From Clitopilus passeckerianus (Eukaryota > Basidiomycota > Agaricomycetes > Agaricales > Entolomataceae), in NCBI GenBank assembly GCA_944990035.1, contig CALYLX010000126.1, positions 1,860,001-1,924,000 on the forward strand: a stretch of DNA of 64,000 nucleotides, in the 5' to 3' direction. This document shows, piece by piece, positions 1-10,944 of the stretch. A program made the translations under genes and the position numbers. Each line of letters starts with the position of its first letter. Position 1 is the first letter of the stretch. Under the pieces are notes generated by a model. The model saw only the letters and a list, made by a program, of their open reading frames with translations, was not told the origin of the DNA and searched no databases.

Positions 1-3000
1 TGAGAACCCTTTGGAAGGAGGAGGTGGCGGTGGTGGCGGTGGAGAACTCGACGAGGAAGTAGGAGCAGACAACTTGAAACCTGGCGGAGGTGGCGGAGGT
101 GGCGGTGGCGGCGGTGGGGGAGGACCCCCAGGAGCAGAGAGAAATCCTCCTGGAGGCGGCGGTGGAGGAGGGGGTGGGGGTGGTGGGGGTGGTGCAATAG
201 AGGAAGGAGTGGTGGACGTCAAATCACCCTTTCCAGGTAACTTATCGCCGTTGATGTCAATTTGTGGGAGATCGCCCTTGGCAGAAGCAGCTGCGCTGCC
301 CAGCGTCAAGGAGCTCTCCTCTGTAAGGTTAGAAAATCCGCTCTTCGTGGATTGGGTATATTCACTATCGTCGTCGCGGGGTCCCGGCGAAGCCGAACGA
401 CTGGAATCCAGCTCAGCCTGCTCTTCCGGAGGTGAGAGGAGGCCTTTGGGCGCCCAACTAGGTTCCCCCTTGAGGCCAGGTCGTTGGGTTCGACGTGGGG
501 AGCCTCTGATACTCCTCGACGAGAGAGAACCTGCTGGCGAGGAAGACTACAAGATCTTAGGATCCATCGATTCGAATGTTGACTGACACTTACCATGCCT
601 GCCGCCATCTGTTGCTGAATCTGTTCTTGTGCATCTGCATCGTCCGCATCCATGAACTGCGAGACCCGGCCGTTTTCATCGATGAGGTTTACCGGTTGTC
701 CCACTTTAGATACTTTCTTACTTCCAGCGCGTCGAGTACGCCTCAGGCTTGATTTGCCGGGAGTCGCATCAAGGTCCTCATCTACGCCGTCATCGCCCTC
801 GAGCTGACGGCTTGTGGAGCGTCGGTGCCGGATGGTATTCCCTTCGCGACCTTCCAGAATGTTGATGGTTTTCCGGCGCTGGAAGTCCTTCTCAAGCTTC
901 TGTACGAGCGCCTGCCTCTGCTCCAGAGCACCGCCGCCAAACACATCGGCACCTTTCCCCAAATCCTTCAGCATCCTGAACAACTCCATTATCTGCTGTT
1001 CTAACTGAAGTATTCGCTCTTCGTAGCCTGTCTTTTGTGCGTGGAGCTGGCTTTGAAGGCGCATGGTGGTTTCTCTTGAGACGGAGAGCTTTTCCTCCAT
1101 ATGAGAAAGTTGCCCTTTCAGTTTACCGACCATACCCTCCTCGCCTTGGGCAAGCTCCTCCTCCAATGACTCCTTCTCTATCTTCAACCTGGCAGCGGCG
1201 ATTCGTGCCTCGTTTGCTTCGGCTTCCAGCATTTGAAGGCGGTCAGCCTCATTGAAATACGAGATTATGCGTTCCACAGACTGCCCAAATCGTTGTTCTG
1301 CCTTGGCTAGCTTCTTGTCCAAGACCACATCGGTGACCAGGGAGTCGATAAGCTGGTAATAATGCACGAGTGGCTGCCCTTCGTCCTTGATCAACAGCAA
1401 ATGCTGCATCATCGACAAGAAGTAGTCTTTAGCCCGGGTATCCTGGGTACGAGCATATATGGCGTTGAAGACATCTTGGGGATTCCTGAGATCTTGCAAA
1501 ATCTCTTCGTCAAGCCTCTCGCGGAGTTGGATCTCATCATCGGCGAGTATCTGTTCGATGCGCCCTAGTTGTTCGTCGATCGTAGGCATACCGAAGTTCC
1601 GGCAGAGGAGCTTGATTCTGTCGAATCCTGCAGCTTCCATTTGAGAGCGGTAGTGCAGTCGCAAATCCAGATCATCGGTTCCTGTTAGTATAGCCATGAT
1701 GAGGAGAAGATTCGCAAGCTATTTTGGACATGAGCGATAGTAGTTAGAATAGAGCCCAATCCACCTACCGCGTATTCATTCATTGAACTCTCGCTCCCGC
1801 CACCTCGCTTGATCTCCTCGCTTGCACCCACTTTGCTCCCCAAGATCCCTCTACCGGAAAGAGCGATTTCAAGGCTCTTGAACCAGTAGTCGTAACATCC
1901 TCCATCCCCGTTGTTGTTGGAACTTAATGCCTCTAGGCCAGCGGTTACAAGTTGACACGACTCGGGAAGTAGAGGTCGATAAACAGCCAGAAAAGAGAGG
2001 ATATCCAGGACAATCTTGCGTGTGTGGATTTGCGATGAGTTGAGTGCTGATGCAATTTGGGTGACAATTTGATGGTGGTTAATAGCTTCTCGAGCAGCAT
2101 TCTATGACAATAAGAATGAGCTGAGTCGTAGCAAGGAAGGGAATGGGGAACCTACAGGTTGATTGAGTATATGTTTCAAACATCGCACAACTTCGTATTC
2201 AAGAGTTGCATCTGGTTCCCGCCTGCACGAGAAGGATCAGCATCGCATTCAAGTCTATGCACAATGGGCTCACCTAACAGGACCTTTCCTACTAATGTGC
2301 ATTAAAGCCTGTGCTAGTACTGAAGGGCCTTGCATGACCATAAACTTCTGGAACCAGTCTACTGGCTTGCTCCTCAGATTGACCAATAGGCTGCCCGCTT
2401 GCTTCGGCGTGATAGTCTTGTCGAGAAACTTCTTGATGTACCATTCTGGGGAATCTTGGACGATGACATTGGAAAGCCCTGTATCAGTGGTACGACGCGA
2501 TTGAATATCCCTTTCCCTTTCTTCTTTCCAGTGAATTTGTTCGTGATTGAATACGATATGCCACTTCTGGTCAATTGAGAGGGTATCGAGCTTGCCCAGG
2601 TCTCGTGTGCGAGTAACGTTTTCGAACAAGGCTTCGACTTCCTCATCGGTGCTCGGGCGAGGAAAGTTAAAGGCGTCTAGGTGGTGGTTTGACCGATTGT
2701 GGTGGAAGAGTGTATTTGATCCATAACTTTCAGATGAAGACAACGAGGGGGCATATCTGGAGGTTCGGCTCGCTTCTGACCTTGTCGTAGCAGTGGACAT
2801 TGGCCGTGCAGATGGCCTACTGGATGATGGCGTTGAAAAATGGGTGAAGTCTTGAACCTGCGGGCTTCGGACACCTGAGGAGGTGGAGGCATGGCTTTGG
2901 CGAACTCGGGATGACTGGGGGGTCTGAGGGAGTTGCTTAGTGAAGGCAGAGGGTGCAGATTCCTCGTAAAGCGTTGAAGAGTCAGCTGTGGACACTGAAG

Positions 3001-3268
3001 TACTTGGCGAGCCAGGTCGTCTAGTGTTATAGCCATGTTGTTCGTATACACGATCCCTTTCTGCCCTTAGACGAGGGCCGAACTTGTTGAACTCTGTGCC
3101 TGTAGCGGTGAGGGCGGGGTTCGTATTGGGTGCCGAGATACCACCTCTCGGTGAGGGCGACAAGGGAGGGCCCAATTTGTCGTAAGGAATGGATCTTTCG
3201 TTAAGGTCTTGAATTGAAAGGGAAGATTGACGGGGCCTGCCCGTTATACGGCCTATCAAGTTGTCCAT
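1..3268 (-). CDS. Formin (Bni1/SepA/For3 type), 3' end cut off by the window
   Basis: Formins nucleate and elongate unbranched actin filaments under Rho GTPase control at hyphal tips and septa. The first exon starts at 3268 (MDNLIGRITGRPRQ) with about 200 disordered Ser/Pro-rich residues. It then enters the GTPase-binding/FH3 armadillo region (DEEVEALFENVTRTRDLGKL, SPEWYIKKFLDKTITPKQAG). A following small exon encodes LEYEVVRCLKHILNQP, a typical FH3 helix. The exon below 1697 carries the rest of FH3, then a long coiled coil (about 1260-1000). The region near positions 14-193 encodes three proline runs of roughly 9-14 residues on the minus strand: the FH1 domain that binds profilin-actin. The actin-binding FH2 domain and DAD must lie beyond position 1. 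Introns are seen near 2276, 2110, 1760 and 590. Family identity is secure; the exact orthologue name is inference. Confidence 0.9.
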
Positions 3269-3329
3269 GAAGTTGAAGGACTGGACGTGATGATGGTAAA
3301 CAACGGACGTCCATCACCGCCACCGGCTC

Positions 3330-3335
3330 TATAAA
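3330..3335 (+). promoter_or_regulatory. TATA box of the PEBP-like gene
   Basis: TATAAA sits 41 bases upstream of the ATG at 3371, the usual spacing for a strong, short-leader fungal promoter. This fits a highly expressed secreted protein. Confidence 0.5.
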
Positions 3336-3370
3336 GACTCAATCCAAACCACCACCATTCTTTAAGAAAA

Positions 3371-4540
3371 ATGCTTTCACTCGTTTATTTGACTGCAATT
3401 GCTGCTTGCTTCCAGGCTGCTGTTGCTCAGTCTACCGACATCCCTCTCCAGTTGTCTGCCATCGAGGCTCACTTCCAGCAGGCCCAGCTAGTTCCGGCTT
3501 TGTTGCCTACATTCGACCCAGCTGCTCTTCTTAGCATTAACTACCCTGGTCAGTACCAGCATCGTTGGCCAGCCTGTATTGCGCTTAACCCACTCTCACT
3601 CTAGGGGTTGGAGATGTTACCCCAGGCCAACCTCTGAACAAAGACCGTTAGTCCTCTCAGTGTTATACCGCGCACACCATATGGACCTTATTACCTGTCA
3701 TAGAAACTGGCCCGCAGCCAACCGTTACCATTACGCCTGCCAACAGCACCGTCAGCTTGTCTGGCAAGTTCACGATCGCCATGGTAGATGCTGATATCGT
3801 TGGGTCTACAAACCCCGATGGTGTTAATCGTCACTGGCTTCTCAATGGTGTGGAGGTGACTGGTATGTCAATTCACTTCTCGTCCCTACGAACGTTGTTT
3901 ACGCGTGAAATTCATCTTAGACAACAAGGTCAGCAACGCGTCAGCTACCGCTATTACTGCGTATGCTGGCCCAGGACCTGCCGCAGGCAGTGGTCCCCAT
4001 CGGTGGGTTCTCTGGGCACCATGCCAGCGAATGACATTACTGAATGCCAAGCACATTCAGTTATGTGATCATCCTCTACCAGCAACCTGACTCTTTTGCT
4101 GCGCCTGAGGATCTCTCCAAGCCTATTGGAGTGACACGCATGGATCTCAATGCCTATGTCAAGGTACGTTTCCGGCACGGTCAGGAAAGTAATCAATCCT
4201 GACGAAACGACATTCACAGAATAGCGGACTTGGTCCCCTGGTTGCTGTAAGATTTCCTCAACTTCTCGAATTCAGAGATATGAAATTGACACTGATCCTT
4301 TTTAAGGCGAACTACGTGACCGTTGAAGAAGGCACTGCAACCATCTCCGTCCCTGCAACCTCTGCTGTTATCAGCTCCACTCTTGCCCCAGCCTCTAGTG
4401 CCACTAGTGGAACGTCCTCTGGCACCGGCACTGAGTCTGGTTCAGCTCCGGAGCCCACCACGACTAACGGAGCTTTGCAGCATGGGCTGACTGCTCTATT
4501 CGCGCCCATCGTTGGTTTTGTCGCTGTAGCTATGTTGTAA
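3371..4540 (+). CDS. Secreted GPI-anchored PEBP-like protein
   Basis: Seven exons (about 3371-3548, 3605-3646, 3704-3862, 3921-4002, 4061-4163, 4220-4246, 4307-4540) splice in frame. The product begins with a signal peptide (MLSLVYLTAIAACFQAAVAQ). It contains the two signature blocks of the phosphatidylethanolamine-binding protein fold: a VDADIVGS...NRHWLLNG block, and a GPGPAAGSGPHR block followed after splicing by YVIILYQQP. The C-terminus is a Ser/Thr/Ala-rich stretch ending in a hydrophobic tail (LFAPIVGFVAVAML), as expected for a GPI attachment signal. PEBP proteins bind anionic ligands; secreted fungal forms have no settled role, so cell-wall or surface binding is only inference. A TATA box lies 41 bases upstream of the start. 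Confidence 0.85.
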
Positions 4541-4819
4541 GCTATGAAGTACATAGACCTGTAGTGACAACCTTAAAATATGATTCGATGGCATTGGCTC
4601 CCAGCCATTGTGGTTCGCTAAATTGCTCTGGACCACTAAGACCCAAATACCAAAGTTCAGACCAGATGCTCCGCAACAAACAGCATCAATGTATCGTTTA
4701 ATTTTCGCGATAAATACACAGCAAGTAGATAGCAACACGTAATGCATATGGCAAAAACAGATAGTGAACCACCCATCAGGAGCTTAACTCTCGTATCTCT
4801 GCCTCGCCTGCAAGAACGA

Positions 4820-7544
4820 TTAGGATCTTGTGCCAGAAAGAAACTGACGAATAGGGCTCACCGCATCCTGGGCCATTTGTACATAACCCGAATAGCCCTC
4901 CGTGTACTTCGTGATGTCCTTTCCCTTGCTAGCTCCAAGACCGACACCCGAAGCATATATGGCTGTGGGACTAAAGCAAATTGTTAGTGTCGAGAACAAC
5001 TTCATCCATCCCCTACTCCACCCACATTGGATCAACCCTTCCTTCGCCATTCGTCCCAAGGCCAGATCCTTCAGTCCACCCCATCATCTTAAGCAACTTA
5101 TTCCCAACATTGCTCGCATCCTCTCCCGGATTGACGACTGGTGGGGGTGGCGAAGGTGCGGGAGGAACGTCGTACTTCTTGGCTTTGTAGCTCGAATCAG
5201 CTTCGACTACTGGAGCGTCGGGCTGATTGAACAGCGTGCGCCTTTCCGACGCCCGGTCACGATATTTGGGTTGATCTGTGACCTGTGCCTTTCGACTTGC
5301 AAGCTTTGTTCGAGCGACCTCTTGCAAAGCTGAATCTTTCATGTTTTTCTAAGCAAAAATCAGCAGGTGCCTTTGATCAGCAAATCTGGAACCAGACCTT
5401 ATGAAGCTCTGACTCCCTGTTATGCCGCTTGAGCTGATCCGCAGACTTGAACTGTCTGGCACACAGCAGACACATCAAGGCGGCAACATCGGAAAATTCG
5501 AAATCATTCTCAGGAGTTTTGCTCGTCTCGACAGGCACACTAGCTTGTACGACGGACTATATATGCGCAGGCCGTGAGTCATTGAAGTATGGTCGGATGG
5601 TTGGCACGTACCGCCGGCGTAGCTTCTGGCGTGCTAGAATGTCCGGTCAACTCTTCTTGCACTTGGTTCCATTTGGTGATGTTGTTAGCAGTCTAAAACA
5701 CCGTGATAAGCCTTCGCATTCTGGAATGCCTGACAGGAATATACCTTCTTGCTCGCGATAAGAGGTGCGACTTTCTGGCCGGTGACTGAGCAACCTGGGA
5801 TCAACCACCGGACTTGAAAACCAGACAAATCAGCCTACTCTTCTTTACTTCTGTCGATGTGTCTTCCAAATTCTCGTCATCCTCCCCACCACCTGAATCA
5901 TCCATTGAGAATCCTAATGTCACTGGTTTGGCTAGGGTATTGTCAGTTGAGCTTAAATTACCAATCGACAAACCACTCACCAGCAGCAGACTTAGTTGTG
6001 GGTTTGCCAAAGCTTAGCGTCAACGGCTTGTCTGACACCGGCAGAGTCGAAGGTGCCAGAGGTAATGGCCGCAGAGCAGCAGCCTCCGCGTCAGCTGGAC
6101 AGCGTATCAATAGTAGAAATTCGTCAGAGGAGAAATGACCTACGTTTCTTCTTCTTCTCTTTCTTCTCCTTCGTAGTGGATATGTTAGCCACAGGTTCTT
6201 CGACTTTGAATTCTAACACAGCTACTGTCGAGCTATCATCCCAGTAACGGATCCAATTGCCTGGAGAGCCTCCAAGGCTGCTTGTGGACTGCAAACAGGC
6301 CTCATCACGGGATAGGAAGTCCGTCACTGGTTGGAACGAGTAGGGATGTGCAAATGAAGCAGCAACTGGTCTGTCGGAGATACGAAAACCAGAAGGGTGG
6401 AGGGTTGCATCCATCGTTGCCGCTAATACAGCCGATGCAGACTAAGAAATTATGTGAGTGACTCATCTACCAGAGAGGAAGAACAAACAAACCGCAGTGT
6501 CAACAAACTCGACGAAAGCAAATCCAAAGCTAGCCATAGTCACTTTGTCCTTGATTAGGATTATTCTCCGCATACCCTTGGCACCCTTGGTACCAGGACC
6601 AGACGAATATAGCATAGCCTGGTGGATTGCTTGAGGGCCGGATAGGGGATCCAATCCCCTAAATAGCAAGACTGGTCCTTGAGAGTTTCCGATATCTCTA
6701 GTCCCATCATTTGTATTCCCTCGATTTGCTCGACCTTTATCGTGAGGTGTAGCACTTTGAGAGTAATCAATCTTGGCTCTCCTTCCATTATGGGGAGTGT
6801 TCGTCTCGAGAGCCTTGTAGAATGCCGCAGACGCAGAAGCGCCGTGCGATGCGGGCGGAGGGACTTGAATGAAAGGGAATATCGGGTCCACGAAAGCACG
6901 AGCGTGCTCGGTTGTTGCAAATTGGGCAAAACCAAAGCCCTTGGAAACACCTTGTAAAATCCAATTCCACAAAACGTCAATGCATGTGCAAAATGAATAC
7001 AAATTTGCAAGTGCCTGTTGTTTTGTCTCGTATGATTGTGACGGTTTCGACTGAGCACCCGTTGCTTGAGAGATAGGCTTGCAGCTAATCGACAGAAGGT
7101 TAACAAGTGCCCAAATGAGATGGTATGCATAGCCTACATCGCTCTCCGTAAAGTCAGGATCCAGCCCAAGGAAAATAACATGAGGACTTGGCTCTGAAGG
7201 AACTAGACGCTTCTTGCCGCTGAAGCCTGGTCCCCGTCGATCGTCGTGCCCATAATCATGGGCTCCTGGGTGTCCCAGACGGCCGGGTCCTGCTTCTTCA
7301 CCGCCCGAGGCCACGTTCTGAGACTGAAAGCCCTGAAAGGAGAAACATGAGGATTCTGCGCCTATATTCAGTGGCTACTGCTGGGTTCACTAAGACTCAC
7401 CCCATTATTGTACTTTCTTCTCTTTCCATCGTTATAGTAGTCCTCTTCTCGGCCTCTCACATTTCCTCTATCGTTATAAGAACCTCCCCATGAACTCTCG
7501 GCCCAAGTATCTTTCCCTTGATCCCATTCTCTGTTGTATGCCAT
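4820..7544 (-). CDS. RBM5/RBM10-type RNA-binding splicing regulator (RRM-RRM-C2H2-G-patch)
   Basis: RBM5-family proteins act in early spliceosomes on 3' splice-site choice. The start is MAYNREWDQGKDTW at 7544. Domains in order: a Tyr/Arg/Gly-rich N-terminus; RRM1 (PHVIFLGLDPDFTESD, then after splicing SVETVTIIRDKTT and GVSKGFGFAQF); RRM2 (GPVLLFRGLDPLSG... and FGFAFVEFVDTA); a middle part where an OCRE domain would be expected but is not clear to me; a C2H2 finger near 5480-5400 (MCLLCARQFKSADQLKRHN); and a G-patch (NVGNKLLKMMGWTEGSGLG) near 5070 ending in the diagnostic SGVGLGASKGKD. The stop is at 4820. The intron inside RRM1 appears to use a GC donor (see findings). At least eight introns. 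The architecture makes the family secure; whether a zinc knuckle lies between the RRMs was not resolved. Confidence 0.85.
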
Positions 7545-7651
7545 GAGGAAGATGAGAGTTCGCAGTTGAAGGGCAATTGATGTGTAAACAACGAGTAAAC
7601 AAACGACCTTGACCTTGTCTGCCCACCCTTCACACACGCTGCTAATAGACC

Positions 7652-8094
7652 ATGGGTGCAAATCGTACGTATAGTCTCGGACTTGTATTTAAATATGAGC
7701 TAACTTCTTTCTTTGCTAGCACTTGTCAAGGTTTGTTATAAAAGCTGCCTCCACGAAATATTTTTGACATCCGAATCATAGGACGATCCCGCTTTCGAAC
7801 GGTTCAACCGTATGGTGCGTCCGGAAGTCACTGTTATCACTCAGCGTTATCTAATAACATTCATTCAATCCTTAGAGAGAAGATGCATACAAGACTTTTC
7901 GGTGGACTAGGAAAACGACCACGACAGCTGTGGTTGCCGGTATCGCCCTCCCTCTTCTCGCCTATTGGAGCGCGACCCATTACCAAGTACGTGGAGAGAC
8001 CTACTCCAGGCTGGCTCTAGCTAATGCTTTCGCCTTGTTGCGCTAGGACAAGTTCAACTGGAGAGCACGGAAAGGCCAACCTTTGACTCAGTGA
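7652..8094 (+). CDS. Mitochondrial complex I accessory subunit NDUFB4/B15
   Basis: Five exons (7652-7664, 7720-7730, 7782-7814, 7876-7986, 8047-8094) splice to a 71-residue protein beginning MGANPLVKDDPAFERFNRM. It carries the family pattern DPAxxRFxxM...YKxFRWTxR, one membrane helix (AVVAGIALPLLAYW) and a conserved DKFNWRARKG tail. B15/NDUFB4 is an accessory subunit of NADH:ubiquinone oxidoreductase in the inner mitochondrial membrane arm. The first two exons are only 13 and 11 nt, so automated callers can easily miss the start. The gene is divergent from the RBM5-like gene; the two start codons are about 107 bases apart, implying a shared promoter. Confidence 0.8.
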
Positions 8095-8270
8095 TTCCCC
8101 CATATAAGTACTACAGCAGTGCTCGACTCGGCCAACTAGCCCTCTGGCGGCCAATGGACCAACCTCAAGTGCATCTCACCAATCTCTAAACAGATGGCAA
8201 ACCAGATATTAGCCGCATTAGAGAGTTTGTACCCGAATTAGAATAATAATACGTTATACATGGGAAAGCT

Positions 8271-9072
8271 CTAAATTCGCTTGCATAGCTCTATAGCGAC
8301 CTTGCACCCTGCCCCTACCACACTACTTAGGAGGGCATGAGCAGGTGCTCTCTGAGAAAAGTTCTCTACAGCAATATCCTGATGCTCTAATTCATCATCC
8401 CGAAATTCTTTGATGACCTCCTGCAGAACTGGAATGCTGGGGTGGTCCTGTGGCAGGCTCTCCATTTCCTTCAATTGACTATGGGTAGATTAATGCCATG
8501 AATAGAAACAGATGGATAAGGATGAGAACGCTCACTCATCGTAATGTTCCCCGATGACGGTTTCTACCGCCTCCGTGCAGGCCATAGCGGCTTCACGGCC
8601 CATTAATGCAGTTGCAGCACCCAATCCGAAACCGGCAACTTTTGCAACTTCAGATAGTATGGTAGGGCGTACACGGTGCTGAACTTGAAGCTTGTTCATG
8701 ACTGCAAGGTGTTTCTTCTCCTGGTCCCACATTTCCTGTAGATAGTCTAAATGGGATGTCGCTGAATCCGAGAAGAAGACATACCTGGATTAAAGGGCCA
8801 GTTTTAGGGTCTCGTCCCAGGACGGCCAGCTGGCCCTTGTAAATCCAATTAGCCGCAACTTCGCCAGCTTGGTCGACACGAAGAGCACTGTCAAGAATCT
8901 GCCTCTGACGGGCGTTCAAACCAGCTGGAGTTTCAGATACAGCAGGTACATTGGCGCTGGCCTGATCAGTGTAAATGTACGATGGCAACTGCCTAGCCAT
9001 GCTGTGACATCGAGAAAGCAGAAAGTTTCTTGAGCGAGAACGACCACAAGCTGCAATAACGGTGGGGGACAT
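8271..9072 (-). CDS. COQ7: 5-demethoxyubiquinone hydroxylase COQ7, mitochondrial
   Basis: COQ7 is the di-iron hydroxylase for the penultimate step of ubiquinone synthesis, on the matrix side of the inner mitochondrial membrane. Three exons (9072-8785, 8735-8536, 8478-8271) join cleanly. The N-terminus is basic and Ser/Arg-rich, a plausible mitochondrial presequence. The family blocks follow: [49 protein letters not shown] and [11 protein letters not shown]. The glutamates and ExxH-like histidines supply the six iron ligands. The C-terminus VAIELCKRI is the usual family end, so the gene looks complete and intact. Confidence 0.95.
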
Positions 9073-9351
9073 GGCAGGAAGGTCAAGGTCTTACATAGCG
9101 AAGCTTACATCAACATCGCATATCCAAGCTCATCCCCAGTTGCGAAATGACGCCTACCCGCCGATTTCTTTCCTTTGAAACGTCGTTTACATTCCACGAA
9201 GAGACTAGCAATTATCTTCAATCGTAACAACAGGCTCAATTGCACCAGGAGCTCCCTGAAGGTCCACACAATGGTAGGAATTATGTAAGTTAACCGATAT
9301 CCATGTCAACCGCGGGTGGCGGCTGTTTGAAGCTCTCAACTTTCAACTACA

Positions 9352-10469
9352 ATGTCGTCCAAGTGCGCATCTCATTCAGCTGTAAATTCAACTAGAAATC
9401 TGACCAAGAGCTTAGCTTTAAGCCAGTCGACAACTTTGATCCTGCAAAGGAGAAAGATTGGGCTGCCAATCTCGGTACAGAACCAACGATACCATTGTCT
9501 CCTTTGCCCATCTAACGTTCTTCAGGCATGCTGGACTGGGACGAAACACGAATCCTCTTTACCAAACGCACCCTCATTGAGTTTTTGAAGTATGGATCTA
9601 TCTGATTAACCTCTGTTCTGGGTTATTGGGCCTAATGCGATGCGCTTCCAGGTATACAGGCACGACCGTTGACCCCAACTTCACAAACATTAGCAAACTG
9701 CCCCGTTCGTATTTGTTAATTCGATTCTACGCCTCAATCTTACCATCTTTAGGGTACGCTAAATTCGGCAAGCTAACCACCTCGAACGATCAGCAAGAGA
9801 CTCCCACTACCAGCGATGCGAACACCAGCGCGACAGATGCCCGAGATGGGGACTTCAAACCCACGCGACGTGTTAGGCAGGTGCCCGGGGGGCCGACCTC
9901 AGATATTTTTGGCCAACATGATGATGAAGATGCACTTTCCACTGCTCCTCCCAAACCAGGCACACAGGTGCGCTCAGAAAGCCCGGGTTAGCGCAGAGAT
10001 CTGAGTGTGTTACAGGCAACAAACAGCCCGAAGGTACAGGAAGTCAACAAGGAGTAGGTCCTTTAGTCCTGTCTTGCCCATGGCGTCGCTGATTTTCAAG
10101 CAGGCAAACGCAGGAGTCTGAGGGTGGGATGCCATGGGACCCATCCAAAGCAAGGCAAGACTTCATACCAACTCGAAAGTATGTAATTCTTTTCGAAGCT
10201 CAGCTTTACAAAGTCTCATATCGGCTCACAGGGTCCGCGAGCGGCCTGGAGGAAGGGATAGCTTTTGGGATGCTCCAGAGGATGAGGCGTTCAAGCCCAC
10301 TCGCAAGTGAGTGTTACGTTTCCACTTTCCATGATGGTTGTCTAACAATGAATATAGGGTTCGGGAACGCCCAGGAGGCAAGGACAGCATTGGCGGAGTA
10401 AGTATCAAGTTGCTTCCATATTTTGTAAATCTGACACCGAGAATCCTTTAGCTTTTCGGAGATGAGTGA
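9352..10469 (+). CDS. Conserved-looking protein with three PTRKVR..PGG repeats, function unknown
   Basis: Splicing by eye gives about nine exons, starting with an 11-nt exon (9352-9362) and ending in the stop at 10467-10469 (KDSIGGLFGDE). The N-terminal part (MSSNFKPVDNFDPAKEKDW, then LDWDETRILFTKRTLIEFLK) has no motif I recognise. The C-terminal half is disordered and carries three copies of a motif: KPTRRVRQVPGGPTSDIFG, IPTRKVRERPGGRDSFWD and KPTRKVRERPGGKDSIGG. Two copies are followed by exon junctions at the same place in the motif. The PGG-Ser pattern resembles the short motifs of Jupiter/HN1 microtubule-associated proteins, but this is only a resemblance. The motif is split by phase-matched introns, suggesting exon duplication. 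It may be a small scaffold or peptide-motif protein; no function is assigned. Confidence 0.65.
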
Positions 10470-10614
10470 AAACAGGCAGAGCGGTGGCGGGCAACATATC
10501 GAATGTATTTGTATCCTCAGTGAATATGCCGTAGCACCGACAAAAATAGCAAAAGATACCAACGATAACCCAACTGATGAAAGATTTGAAAACGAAGGAA
10601 ACGAAAAATCTCGC

Positions 10615-10711
10615 TGGTAGCGGCGAGGTTCGAACTCGCGCGGGGTTTCCCCCATTGGGAGTCAAGCAATAACTTAAATCCAACGCCTTAGACCAACTCG
10701 GCCACGCTACC
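10615..10711 (-). tRNA. tRNA-Leu(UAA) with a short intron
   Basis: On the minus strand the acceptor stem GGTAGCG pairs with CGCTACC, followed by discriminator A. The D arm (GCC...GGC), the T arm with GTTCGAAC context and stem GCGAG/CTCGC, and a long variable arm (GGGG...CCCC) are all visible; the long variable arm marks a class II tRNA. The anticodon-loop sequence TTTAAG after stem TTGGA reads as anticodon TAA (leucine). About a dozen extra bases before the 3' anticodon stem indicate the usual intron after position 37. The stem has one imperfect pair in my folding, so the exact intron border is uncertain. Confidence 0.85.
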
Positions 10712-10944
10712 TTTCGAAGAGTTTGCTTCCGGTGAAGTGTATAAGTCCAGAGGTACCATTATCTTATCAACTTTGTGCCTGGCATGTCGTACAGCCCAGC
10801 TTGATACCTGATGTTGAATGGTTCCTGACCACCGTGAAGATCGAATGAAATCCGTGTTTATTTGGGTGCCTAAATAGGGTCCTTCGAGTCCCACTTAAAA
10901 GTGCTGTACATCTCGGCGCCTGTGGTAGTGCTCAGACTACGAGG

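Noticed and set aside
11..586. Plus-strand poly-glycine ORF of 191 codons
   Set aside because: It is the reverse complement of the formin FH1 proline runs; the glycine tracts follow from the proline codons, and the rest lacks any family signal.
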